The notes under the pieces were generated by a model that saw nothing but the letters and a program-made list of their open reading frames with translations, searched no databases and had not been told where the DNA came from. Shown here in pieces: positions 26,624 to 34,859 of a DNA stretch of 39,240 nt. Source of the stretch: Aureococcus anophagefferens (Eukaryota > Sar > Pelagophyceae > Pelagomonadales > Pelagomonadaceae); assembly GCF_000186865.1 (NCBI RefSeq), contig NW_008705568.1, positions 4,802 to 44,041 on the forward strand. Reading direction: 5' to 3'. Within the stretch, counting starts at the first letter, position 1. Each line of letters begins with the position of its first letter. The position numbers and the translations under genes were made by a program.

Positions 26624-29083
26624 TTACACCATCGCCGTGCCGCCCGTGGGCGTCTTCGGCTCGCCCCCGTCCGCCGTCGCGCGCGCGGGGAGCGGCGCGG
26701 CGGCTAACATATCCCGCCGGCGGGATATGTGGGCCTCGTCGCCGTCGCGCCGGCGGCCGCGGCGGTCCGCGACGGCGGCCTCGACGCGCGTCGAGTCGAG
26801 GTAGCCGACGAGCGCGCCGCGGTCGTCGACGACGTAGACGCGGCCGCACTGGTAGAGCGCGAAGAGGAAGCAGGCGTAGTTGAGGCTCGCGGAGCGGCTC
26901 ACGCGCGGCCACGTGAAGTCGACGTCGCACGTCGCCTGGACGTCGAGGAGCGGCGCCGCGGCGCCGCGGTTCGCCGCGGCGCCGGTCGCGTCGTCGGCCG
27001 CGAGTTGGAGCGCGACGTCGACGTCGACGGCCCGCACGGCGCCGACGAAGGCCTCGCTGTCGCCGTCGAGGACGACGGGCAGGAGCCCGTGCGTCGTGGC
27101 CCGGAGCGCGCGCTCGAGCACGTGGCGCCGCGCGCCGGGCGCGAGCTTCGCCGCGCCGCCCTCGGACGTCAGCGTCCGCAGGGGCACGGCGGACCGCGAC
27201 AGGTGTTCGTCGCGGTCGAAGACGTCGTCGACGGTCAGCGCGAAGTCCGCCGCCGCGGAGAGCGTCGGCCAGTGCGGCAGGCGCTTCATCCGCGCGATCA
27301 TCGAGTAGATGTCGATCTCGACGACCTGCCCCGCCGCCAGCCCGAGCACGCACGCGAAGAGCACGGGGATCGCGTAGGAGAGCTGGCCCGTGAGCTCGCA
27401 GATGACGACGCCGATGGAGATCTTGCCCGTGACGGACACGGAGAACGCGGCCGCGCCGACGATCGCGTAGCCGCCCGCGGGCGAGAACGGCGACGTCGCC
27501 GCGCCCGCGGCCGCGGCCGCGAAGCGCAGCACCTCGCCGTAGAGGCGGCCGACGCCCGCGCCGATGGCGAACGACGGCGTCACGAGGCCGTTCGACGCGG
27601 GCAGGCCCACGCACGCCGCGGAGAACGCGAACGTGAAGAGCACGAAGTAGACGAGCGCGCCGACGACGCCGCCGTCCTGGTCCTCCCACTTGGACCGCTC
27701 GTGGATGTGGCCGTTGCGCGCGCGCGCGAGCGGGCCGTCGCTGAAGAGGTCGTCGAGGACCTCGCGCGTGCCCAGGTGCATGAAGTCGCCGACGCCCGCG
27801 GCCGCGACGCCCGACAGCCCCGCGGCGAGCGCCGAGAAGCCCAGGTTCGACCCGACGCAGGCCTCGACGGCGCCCCGCGCCGCCGCGGCCGCGCCGCCGG
27901 CGGGTTCCCGGTCGCGCGCCTCCGCGCACGACCGCCGCGCGCCGACGATCGCCGTGAAGAGCTTCACGTAGAGGCCGCCGAGCAGGCCGCCGAACGCCGC
28001 GAGGAGGAAGAAGAGGGGCATCTCCCAGTGCTTGTAGGGCAGCTTCTTGAAGTTGGGGCTGAACGCCGCGTAGTCGTCGTAGCCGAGCTCGCGGCTCACG
28101 AACGCGCCGCACGTCGCCGCGAAGAACGCGCCCCAGTAGTGCGCGGTCACGTAGAACGTCGCCGTGGCCTCGATGGAGAACATGATGCCGCCGATGGGCG
28201 CGCCGAAGGCCGCGGAGACGCCGACGGCCGCCGCCGCGGACAGCATCTGGTGCCGGAACTCCGGCGTGTCGTTGAGCACGCGGAAGTAGGACAGCGACAG
28301 GAGCTGCTCCGCGAAAATCGCCGCGGTGTGGATGAAGGGCCCCTCCTTGCCCACGGGCAGGCCCGCGCCGAGCAGCAGCACGACGCCGCCGACCTTGGCG
28401 ACGAGCGTGCGCAGCGTCAGGAACCCGGGCAGCGAGAAGCCCGCGAGCACGGACTTGGTCTCGGGGATGCCGGATCCGGCGGCGATCGGCGACACGCGCC
28501 GCGTGAGCTCGACGGCGACGAGGGTCACGGCGACGCGCGCGGCGACGTAGCCCGCGAGGCGGCCCGCGGGCGGCCGCCCGGCCTCGCCGCTCACGCCCTT
28601 GACGAGCGCCTTGTGGAGCGCGGCCGCGCTCGCGTCCATCAAATAGGCCGCGACGGACACGCCTAAGGCGAGGAACGCGAGGAAGAGCCAGAAGTAGTGC
28701 GTGCTCCAGGCCGCGCGCGCGCGCCGCGCGAAGACCGCCCACGCGCGCCGGAGCCGCGCGGCGCGCCGCGCGAGCGGGCCCCGCGGCGCGTCGTCGCCGC
28801 GCGCGCCGCTGAGCGTCGACCGCGCGCCCGCGCCGCCGAGCGCGCCGAGCGTCGACAGCGCCTTCGCGCCGAACTGCTCGAAGTGGCCGTAGATGTCGGA
28901 GCTGTCGAGCTCGAGCGTCGTGTCCAGCGCGTCGCCGGACTGGTTGTGGCCGCCGCCGCCGCCGCCGTGGTTGCCGCCGCTCGGCCGCCGCTGCCAGCCC
29001 CGCACCGGCGACTCGAAGCTCCGCGCCGGCGACCGCGACGGCGGCGGGCCGCCGCTGAGCCGCGACACGGACTGGAGCTCCAT
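26624..29083 (-). CDS. CLC-family chloride channel or Cl-/H+ exchanger with C-terminal CBS pair
   Basis: 819 residues from ATG 29083. The N-terminus is a roughly 100-residue Ser/Gly/Arg-rich tail, followed by the membrane domain. CLC signatures are GSGIPE (203-208), GKEGPFIH (245-252, with the gating Glu) and a third selectivity block GLVTPSF. VSVTGKISIGVVICELTGQ is also typical. Two CBS-like segments follow (LTVDDVFDRDEHLSRSAVP and RVYVVDDRGALVGYLDSTRV). The gating Glu allows either channel or exchanger activity. The frame is uninterrupted. A 24-bp perfect DNA palindrome lies inside the last 40 codons. Confidence 0.93.
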   Translation of the reverse strand: MELQSVSRLSGGPPPSRSPARSFESPVRGWQRRPSGGNHGGGGGGHNQSGDALDTTLELDSSDIYGHFEQFGAKALSTLGALGGAGARSTLSGARGDDAPRGPLARRAARLRRAWAVFARRARAAWSTHYFWLFLAFLALGVSVAAYLMDASAAALHKALVKGVSGEAGRPPAGRLAGYVAARVAVTLVAVELTRRVSPIAAGSGIPETKSVLAGFSLPGFLTLRTLVAKVGGVVLLLGAGLPVGKEGPFIHTAAIFAEQLLSLSYFRVLNDTPEFRHQMLSAAAAVGVSAAFGAPIGGIMFSIEATATFYVTAHYWGAFFAATCGAFVSRELGYDDYAAFSPNFKKLPYKHWEMPLFFLLAAFGGLLGGLYVKLFTAIVGARRSCAEARDREPAGGAAAAARGAVEACVGSNLGFSALAAGLSGVAAAGVGDFMHLGTREVLDDLFSDGPLARARNGHIHERSKWEDQDGGVVGALVYFVLFTFAFSAACVGLPASNGLVTPSFAIGAGVGRLYGEVLRFAAAAAGAATSPFSPAGGYAIVGAAAFSVSVTGKISIGVVICELTGQLSYAIPVLFACVLGLAAGQVVEIDIYSMIARMKRLPHWPTLSAAADFALTVDDVFDRDEHLSRSAVPLRTLTSEGGAAKLAPGARRHVLERALRATTHGLLPVVLDGDSEAFVGAVRAVDVDVALQLAADDATGAAANRGAAAPLLDVQATCDVDFTWPRVSRSASLNYACFLFALYQCGRVYVVDDRGALVGYLDSTRVEAAVADRRGRRRDGDEAHISRRRDMLAAAPLPARATADGGEPKTPTGGTAMV
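26707..26730. repeat. 24-bp perfect palindrome inside the 3' end of the CLC gene
   Basis: ACATATCCCGCC (26707-26718) is followed directly by its exact reverse complement (26719-26730). The sequence encodes part of HISRRRDM near the C-terminus. It would form a strong hairpin as RNA or cruciform DNA. Role unknown. Confidence 0.85.
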
Positions 29084-29182
29084 CGCGCGCGCTCAAGCTC
29101 CCAACTAGGCGACAGGAAGCTCCCAATCGACGAGGGCCATTGCGAATTTGCCTGTTCGAAAGAGCAAGGTGAACGGCAACTA

Positions 29183-30181
29183 CTAGCGGCAGGCGCGCGG
29201 GAGCGCGTAGTCGAAGCACGCGTAGTCCGCGGCGAGGAAGGCGCAGAGCTCCCGGACGAGCGCCGCGCCCGGCGCGCCCGGCGCCGCGTCGCCGTCGACG
29301 GCGAGCGTCCGCGCGACGTCCGCCTTGCAGCCGCGCGCGGCGTTGCGCTCGGCCGCGCCGTGCGCGGCGGCGGGCGCGGGCGCGTGGGCCGGGAAGAGCG
29401 CGTCGAAGGCGGCGTCGAAGGCCTCGAGCTTGCCGACGAAGCGCAGCGGCGCGCAGCGCGCGTCCACGCGGAAGGCCTGGGGCCACGTGTGCAAACTCAG
29501 GCGCCCGAGGGGCGCGCCGCGCCGCGCGTCGGCGACGTAGGCCGCGAGCACGGCCGTCGCGTTGCCGCGGGGCATGCGCAGCGACGGCGCGAGAAACGCC
29601 AGGTCGCTCCGCTTCTGCCGCGGCCGGCAGAGGACCTCGACGAAGCCCGAGAGGAACGCCGCGAGCGGGTCGCGGACGAAGGTGAAGCCGAAGCTGCCGT
29701 TGTCGCAGCGGTCCCAGAGGCGCTGCGGCTCGGCGAAGCGCCGGTTGCCCCGCGTCGCGAGCGTCTCGGGGCCGTGGCGGAGGAGCGCGACGGGCAGCTC
29801 GAGCGACGGCCGCGGCGACGGCGGCGGCGGCGCGCGGCCGGCGGCCGCGAGGCCCCCGCCGAAGAGGAACCAGCGGCTCGCGACCTTCTGGTTGCGCACG
29901 TAGACGACGTCGCGCGGCGCCGCGTCGCCGCCGACGGCCGCGCGGAAGGGAGCGACCTGCTGCGCGGTGAACGTGCTCGGCCCGCCGGCCGCCGCGGCCG
30001 TCGACCGCTCGAGGCGGCCGTACTCGGCGGCGCTCCGGCGGCAGGACGCGAAGCGCCGCGCGAGGGCGACGCCGTCGTCGAAGGCGTCGCCCGCCGCGCG
30101 GCGAGCCGTCTGCGAGGCGGCGAGGGCGACGAGGAGGACGTCGGCGAGGCGCCTCGACGCGGCGCGTCGTCGCCGACGCAT
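29183..30181 (-). CDS. Secreted/Golgi carbohydrate sulfotransferase
   Basis: 332 residues from ATG 30181. A basic start (MRRRRRAASRR) and the hydrophobic LADVLLVALAASQTA predict a type II membrane anchor. PAPS-binding blocks are visible: VVYVRNQKVASRWF (5'-phosphosulfate loop, with its Lys) and FTFVRDPLAAFLSGFVEVL (3'-phosphate loop, R.P...S). The later FVGKLEAFDAAFDALF and the final FLAADYACFDYALP match the Sulfotransfer_2 family, which sulfates Golgi glycans. The acceptor is unknown. It is divergent from the SAM-domain gene (about 220 bp). Unlike the sulfotransferase at 14920, the key Lys and Arg/Ser residues are all present. Confidence 0.82.
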   Translation of the reverse strand: MRRRRRAASRRLADVLLVALAASQTARRAAGDAFDDGVALARRFASCRRSAAEYGRLERSTAAAAGGPSTFTAQQVAPFRAAVGGDAAPRDVVYVRNQKVASRWFLFGGGLAAAGRAPPPPSPRPSLELPVALLRHGPETLATRGNRRFAEPQRLWDRCDNGSFGFTFVRDPLAAFLSGFVEVLCRPRQKRSDLAFLAPSLRMPRGNATAVLAAYVADARRGAPLGRLSLHTWPQAFRVDARCAPLRFVGKLEAFDAAFDALFPAHAPAPAAAHGAAERNAARGCKADVARTLAVDGDAAPGAPGAALVRELCAFLAADYACFDYALPRACR

Positions 30182-30402
30182 GGTGCAAGCGCGGAGCGCG
30201 TGCGAGCGCAGGCGTCGGCCGACGACGCCGACGACGGCCCGCGACCCGGCGAGGCGTCGGGTCGACGATCTCACAAAATGCCGCAACAAAAACCCGCTCC
30301 CCCTGAACTTCACGATGCATCGCGCGCAACGACATGGTGCTCGGGTGAGCCCGCCCTGACCATGATGGGGCTGCAATAAACCTTCCCTTAAACCTGCTTC
30401 CC
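30182..30402. promoter_or_regulatory. Divergent promoter region, sulfotransferase and SAM-domain genes
   Basis: 221 bp separate the two start codons. The half nearer the plus gene is less GC-rich, with CTTCCCTTAAACC just before the ATG at 30403 and GCAATAAA at about 30373-30380. No specific factor site is recognised. Confidence 0.3.
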
Positions 30403-32021
30403 ATGGGCGCGGCGTCGGCGTCAACCATGCTGCACATGACCGCCGAGGACGTCTGCGCCCTGGCGGAGCGCCGGAAGCGGCCGCGCGCCATCTGCGACGC
30501 CATCCGCCGCCACGAGATCGACGGCCCGACGCTGCTGGTCCTCGACGCCGGCGACGTCGCGGCGCTCGCCGAGGCGTCCCTGGACAAGAAGAAGCTCGTC
30601 GGCGCCTTCCGCGAGCTCGAGGCGCACCTCGGCCGCGCGCCGTCGCCCGCGCCGGCGCCGCGGCCGACGACGGCGGTCCCGACGCCCGCGCCGTCGCCGC
30701 GCCCGGCGACGCCGCGGCGCGCGGCCGCGGCGCCGGCGCCGGCGGCCGCGGCGCCGCGGCGGCGCTTCGCGGACCGCGCGCACGACGCCGCCTGGGCCGC
30801 GCTCAACGGCATCCAGCGCCGCGAGATGGAGCGCCTGGCCGACGCGCTCGCGGCGCGGCTCGCCGCCGTCGAGGACGCGGTCGCGGCCTTCCTCCTCGAC
30901 CCGAGCAACCAGCGGCCCCACGAGCGCTACGGCCGCCAGCCCCTCTGCTACCAGCCCGAGGCCGCGGCCGCGCGCGAGCCCGCGCTCCGGCTGCTGCGGG
31001 CCGCGCAGACAAGCGACGCGCGCGCGCTCCTCGACTACGTCGCGGCCGTCGCGTCCGCGGCGTACGCGACGGTGCCCGGCGCGGCCCCGCGGCCCCTCCG
31101 CGCCGACGGCGGCACCGACACGCCGCGCCAGCCCGTGGAGCCCTGCTTCGCCGGCCGGCCGTCCGCGGCCGTCGTCCGCGAAGACGGGTGGTCGCCGCGC
31201 GTCGCCGACGTCGTGTCGCGCGCGGGCGCGCTGGCGGCCAAGGGCGGCGACGACGCCTTCCTCGCGCTCCGCGTCGACGCGCGCGACGGGCGGACGACCT
31301 ACGCGCGCTACGTCTACGGGGCCCTCGCGCTCGCGGCGCCGAAATTCCGCGCCGCCGTCGACGCCGCGCTCGGGCCCTTCGGCGCGGTATCGCACGCGCC
31401 CCTCAAGCCGTCGGCGCGGTGCCGGGGCCGCCGCGGCGCGCCGGCGGGCGACGAGCCGGCGGCCGCGGACGTGCTGGACGCGCTGTCGAGCGCCGTGGCC
31501 GTCGACGGCCACGACGCTTTGGAACGCGCGCACGCCGCGCTCGTCGCGCGCCACGAGGCCGCCGGGCCGCCGCTGGACCGGCGCCGGCAGTCATCCCACG
31601 ACGCGGTGCAGCGCATCCTCTTCGAGGGCGTCGTCTGCGAGGTGCGCTTCGCGCTCGGGCCTGCGCGGGAAACAACCAGTGGAATGGCCCCGTCCAACAA
31701 AACTTCTCTATCTCGATCACATCGACGTCGATTCGGCTGATTTTTGGACGAGTCGTTTTCTCTCGTCGAGTTCTTTCCAGGTAGGGAAGCAAGCATGTCG
31801 AAACCGTGCGACTCCATGCATATTGAAGTCGTGTTGCATATGTTTGTTTCCCGCTCAGGCTCGGTCCCGTCGCGGCGCTCCGCGCGCTCGGCGACGGCGC
31901 GCGCGACGTCGCGGACTGCGCTTCCTCCGACTTCCAGGACCTCAAGCGCCTCTACGACTTCCCGACGATCCGCCTCGAGGACGCGACGCGGGCCGACGTC
32001 GCCTGCCGGCTCACGCTCTAA
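30403..32021 (+). CDS. SAM-domain-like protein of unknown function, with introner element A6
   Basis: Exons 30403-31652 and 31859-32021 give 470 residues. Residues about 12-75 (TAEDVCALAERR...LLVLDAGDVAALAEASLDKKKLVGAFREL) resemble a SAM helical bundle. A Pro/Ala linker follows, then a larger alpha-helical region (FADRAHDAAWAALNGIQRRE..., YARYVYGALALAAPKFRAAV). No catalytic motif is visible. Splicing in phase 2 gives VRFALGPVAALRALGDG and continues to TAA 32019-32021. The last 11 bp overlap the coding end of the convergent MYND-glycosyltransferase gene. Confidence 0.78.
31661..31858 (-). mobile_element. Introner element A6 (intron of the SAM-domain gene, opposite orientation)
   Basis: 198-bp element with ends CTGCGCGGGAAACAA and GTTTCCCGCTCAG: variant repeats that still pair with each other. 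TSDs are GCTCGGGC (31653-31660) and GCTCGGTC (31859-31866), one mismatch. The intron is 31653-31858 (206 nt), GC donor, CAG acceptor. Neither terminal repeat contains a GT that could act as donor, so the TSD donor is required. The core is the reverse complement of that in A2-A5. Confidence 0.92.
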
Positions 32022-33123
32022 GGAGGTGTGGGTCGCGCGCGGCCTGGCCCGGGCAGTTGAGGAGCCGCGGGTGGACGCAGACCGCGAGCGCGCCGCCGTG
32101 GTAGGCCCGGAGCGCGGCGTGGAACGCGACGTGCTCGCAGTCCTGGCCGGACCAGAGCGGGTGGCACGCCGGCGGCGCCATGGCCGCGTCCGCGCCGTCG
32201 TAGCGCGCCGGCGCGAGCTTCGCGGCGTCGCGCCGGTCCTTGAGCTTCGCCGCGCGGTAGATGGCGAGGCCCCCGAAGGCCGACAGCACGGGCACGGGCG
32301 GCGCGCGCGTCGAGAACCGGACCTCGTCGCGGATGACGTCGTCCCGCCGGAGGTCGTAGCCCGCGGGGAAGGGCCGCGCGACGGGGAAGAAGGCCGCGAG
32401 GCCCTCGTCGACGACCCTCCGCCGGTGCGCGAGGACCCAGGAGTTGACGTCGAAGGCCTCCGTGCGGAGCGCCCACAAATCGTAGTAGGTCCGGGGCTGG
32501 TTCGCCGTCGCGACGTCCGCGCCGCCGACCTCGAGGTGCCAGAGCGCCGCGGCCGCGCCGGCGACGTCGATATCCGCGTTGACGTCGTCGAGGTCCGCGA
32601 CGACGACGTAGTCGAGGCCCTCCAGCCAGCCCCGGGCCTCGAGGCGCTCCAGGGCGAGGTTCCGCGCGCGCGCGATGCGCTCCGTGCGCCGCGGGAACGT
32701 TTTGTCGAGGCCCGTCGCGCGCAGCGCCTCGCGGCGGTGCGGCCGCTCCGCCGCGAAGCGCTCGAGGATGGCGCCCGTGTCGTCGACGGAGTCGTTCTCG
32801 ACGACGATCCAGGCCGCGGCGCCGTCGAAGAGCTTCTCCGCGACGCGCTCGAGCGCGCGCAGCGACGGGCCGAGGAATCGCGCGCAGTCGCGCGCGACGC
32901 CCAGGATCGCCGCGCGCGGCGGCGCCTCGATGCGCGCGGGCGTCGGCGCCGCGCGCGGCGGCGCCGGTGCCGGCGCGACGGCCCGGGCTTGGCAGACGAC
33001 CTTGTGCACGCTCCAGTGCCGCCGCTGGCACTCGACGCTGCAATAAATTGTGGTTTTGCATCTCGAGCACCGCTTCCGCGACGCGCCGCAGCTTCTCGCG
33101 CAGAGGGCGCAGTCCCACGACAT
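32011..33123 (-). CDS. MYND finger fused to a glycosyltransferase-like domain
   Basis: 370 residues from ATG 33123. An N-terminal MYND finger (about 5-44) has the pattern CALC...CSRCKTTIYCSVECQRRHWSVHKVVC. After a Pro/Ala linker, a glycosyltransferase-like domain runs to the end. It has VENDSVDDTGAIL, a long RIARARNLALERLEARG segment and YVVVADLDDVN, a DxD-like acidic site. This is similar in style to Cap59/CMT1-type alpha-mannosyltransferases, though the family is not certain. The domain lacks a signal peptide because MYND is at the N-terminus, so a cytosolic role is implied. The stretch 33041-33062 in the finger has A/T-ending codons unlike the rest. Confidence 0.72.
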   Translation of the reverse strand: MSWDCALCARSCGASRKRCSRCKTTIYCSVECQRRHWSVHKVVCQARAVAPAPAPPRAAPTPARIEAPPRAAILGVARDCARFLGPSLRALERVAEKLFDGAAAWIVVENDSVDDTGAILERFAAERPHRREALRATGLDKTFPRRTERIARARNLALERLEARGWLEGLDYVVVADLDDVNADIDVAGAAAALWHLEVGGADVATANQPRTYYDLWALRTEAFDVNSWVLAHRRRVVDEGLAAFFPVARPFPAGYDLRRDDVIRDEVRFSTRAPPVPVLSAFGGLAIYRAAKLKDRRDAAKLAPARYDGADAAMAPPACHPLWSGQDCEHVAFHAALRAYHGGALAVCVHPRLLNCPGQAARDPHLLRA

Positions 33124-33519
33124 CAGACAATGGCCATCGGGCTCAGGCTGTGGGCAGCCTTGTCTTCAAGCAGGCCAATTTGTTTGGCGAGATGCATTGT
33201 TGAAGGTGCCTAAAGTTAACAGCGGTGATGAGGAGTACTCCTCCAGTTTGAAGACGCAGTAAGGTCGAAGGGCGGCGCCGACGGCCGCGGCGCTGCGTGG
33301 TGGTAGTCCGCGGCGGCGCAGCTCACTCTCTAGCTCGAGCAAACTGGTCGTTTTAGTGATCAAAGATTCGATGTGCCGAGGTCCTGCCCCGAGCAGCTGA
33401 CAGGCCACCCTGCGGCCAAGAACGACGGAGATAGATGGTAAGCTGCCCCGCCATTCTCGCGTTCGCGCTCGTCGCGGTCTCGAACTTCTCGAAGTTGCAA
33501 TTCACCATTATCCAAGCGC
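33124..33519. other. Intergenic stretch upstream of the MYND-glycosyltransferase gene
   Basis: 396 bp with lower GC than the flanking genes, probably the promoter of the minus-strand MYND gene plus the 3' flank of the acetyltransferase gene. A 14-bp palindrome GAGGAGTACTCCTC is at 33230-33243. A plus-strand frame from 33435 starts with a signal-like stretch but soon runs antisense through the GNAT C-terminus, and I do not accept it. Confidence 0.4.
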
Positions 33520-34764
33520 CTATTCCGGAGCGGCCGCGCCATCGCCGTCGCCGCCGCCGCCGCCGCCGTCGGCGCCGCCGCCGCCGGCGGCGGCGTCGGT
33601 CGGCGCCGGCGCCGGGAGGGCGAACTCGCGCGTCTCGGCCGCGCGCGCGTAGCCCGCCTTGGCCCAGAGGCCGTCGAGCGGCGGCGGCGCCGGCGCGCCC
33701 GGCGGCGGCGCGCCGACGACGATGGCCGTGAAGGCGCCGGGGGCGTCGCCCTGGGCGGCGAGGAGGGCCGCGGCGACGTGGTCGAGGAGCGCGGCCGCGT
33801 GGCCTCTGCGCCGGAGGTCCGGCGGCGTGTAGACGAGGCCGACGCGGCGGCCGCCGGGGCTCGCGGCGTCGCCGACGACGCCGGCGACGCAGGCCAAGTG
33901 TCCGCCGGCGCGCCGCACGTAGACGCCGGGGACGGCCGCGTCGCCGGACGACGACGCGAATCGCGCGAGCGCCTGGAGGCCCGGCGTCCGGCGGTCCTCG
34001 GGCACGCCGCCCTCGGCCTCGCAGGCCTCGAGCCAGGCCGCGAGTTCGAGGACGTCGGCCGTGGCGAGGTCGCGCGGGTCGACGGCCGCGCACGCGCCGC
34101 CCGGCGCCGGCGCCGGCGGCGCCGCGGACGCCGCGCGCCGCGAGAAGACGCGGAGGCCGCCGCGGGTCTCGGGCTCGCGCGCGCGCCGGCGGAAGCAGAG
34201 CTGGCGCGCGAAGGCCTCGCTCAGGGCCGCGGGCCCGTCGACGCCGGAGAATTCGAGCGCGTCCGCGGCGCCGGCGTCCGCGGCCGCCGCGACGCCGTCC
34301 GCGAGGCGGAGCGCGGCGAGCATGGCGCGGCCGTCGCCCGGGTCGCCGGCGAGGCGCAGCACGCCCGGCGCCGACGAGATGGGCGCGCGCAGGGCCCCGA
34401 GCACGATCGCCTCGCCCTCGCGGACGACGACGTAGTCGCCCGCCTCGTCGCGCGCCGCGGCGGCCGCGGCCGCGAGCTCGAGGGTGAGGAACTCGGCGTC
34501 GGCGCGCGGCAGGAGCAGGGCCGGCGCCGCCGCGCGCAGGAAGGCCTCCGCGCCCGCCGCCCGCTCCACGCGCAGCGCCGCCGGCGCCGGCGCCGCGGCG
34601 CCGGGCGGCCGCGCCGCGATCTGCCGCGCGGCGACGGCCGCCACGGCCTCGCGGAAGCGGTCCACGGCCATGGCCGTGTGCGCCTCCGCTTCGTTGGCGG
34701 GGGCGTTCGCGGCGGCGTCGACGCCGACGTCGCCCGGGGCTGCCCCCGCCTCGAACGACGCCAT
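33520..34764 (-). CDS. GNAT-family N-acetyltransferase-like protein
   Basis: 414 residues from ATG 34764. The C-terminal half holds the GNAT core: HLACVAGVV (beta strand), then RRVGLVYTPPDLRRRGHAAALL, the acetyl-CoA-binding V.PxxRxxGxAxxL motif, then AFTAIVV and GLWAKAGYARAAETREFAL. The N-terminal half is Ala-rich and may be a degenerate second GNAT unit (EFLTLELAAAAAAARDEAGDYVVVREGEAIVLGALRA). The end is a low-complexity Gly/Asp/Ala tail encoded by a GGC-rich repeat. Substrate unknown. Confidence 0.8.
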   Translation of the reverse strand: MASFEAGAAPGDVGVDAAANAPANEAEAHTAMAVDRFREAVAAVAARQIAARPPGAAAPAPAALRVERAAGAEAFLRAAAPALLLPRADAEFLTLELAAAAAAARDEAGDYVVVREGEAIVLGALRAPISSAPGVLRLAGDPGDGRAMLAALRLADGVAAAADAGAADALEFSGVDGPAALSEAFARQLCFRRRAREPETRGGLRVFSRRAASAAPPAPAPGGACAAVDPRDLATADVLELAAWLEACEAEGGVPEDRRTPGLQALARFASSSGDAAVPGVYVRRAGGHLACVAGVVGDAASPGGRRVGLVYTPPDLRRRGHAAALLDHVAAALLAAQGDAPGAFTAIVVGAPPPGAPAPPPLDGLWAKAGYARAAETREFALPAPAPTDAAAGGGGADGGGGGGDGDGAAAPE

Positions 34765-34859
34765 CACGGTACGAATAAACGAATGCAACGGTTGGAGCGT
34801 GCGGGCATCGTCAGCTCGGTGGCCTGCTCGTGATATAGAGGTCGGACCTAGTAGGCCAC

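Noticed and set aside
17748..26715. 13-bp match GCTAACATATCCC at 17748 and 26703, considered as a shared gene-end signal
   Set aside because: Matches of 13 bp are expected by chance in a 39-kb window, and the two sites sit differently relative to their genes.
26553..30908. Very long minus-strand open frame of about 1450 codons covering the CLC and sulfotransferase genes
   Set aside because: It runs in a different frame from both recognised proteins, is extremely Arg/Pro-rich, and has no domain. GC-rich DNA leaves wrong frames open.
33435..33731. Plus-strand frame of 98 codons beginning with a signal-peptide-like stretch
   Set aside because: After about 30 codons it is antisense to the GNAT C-terminal repeat and becomes poly-Arg, with no supporting features.
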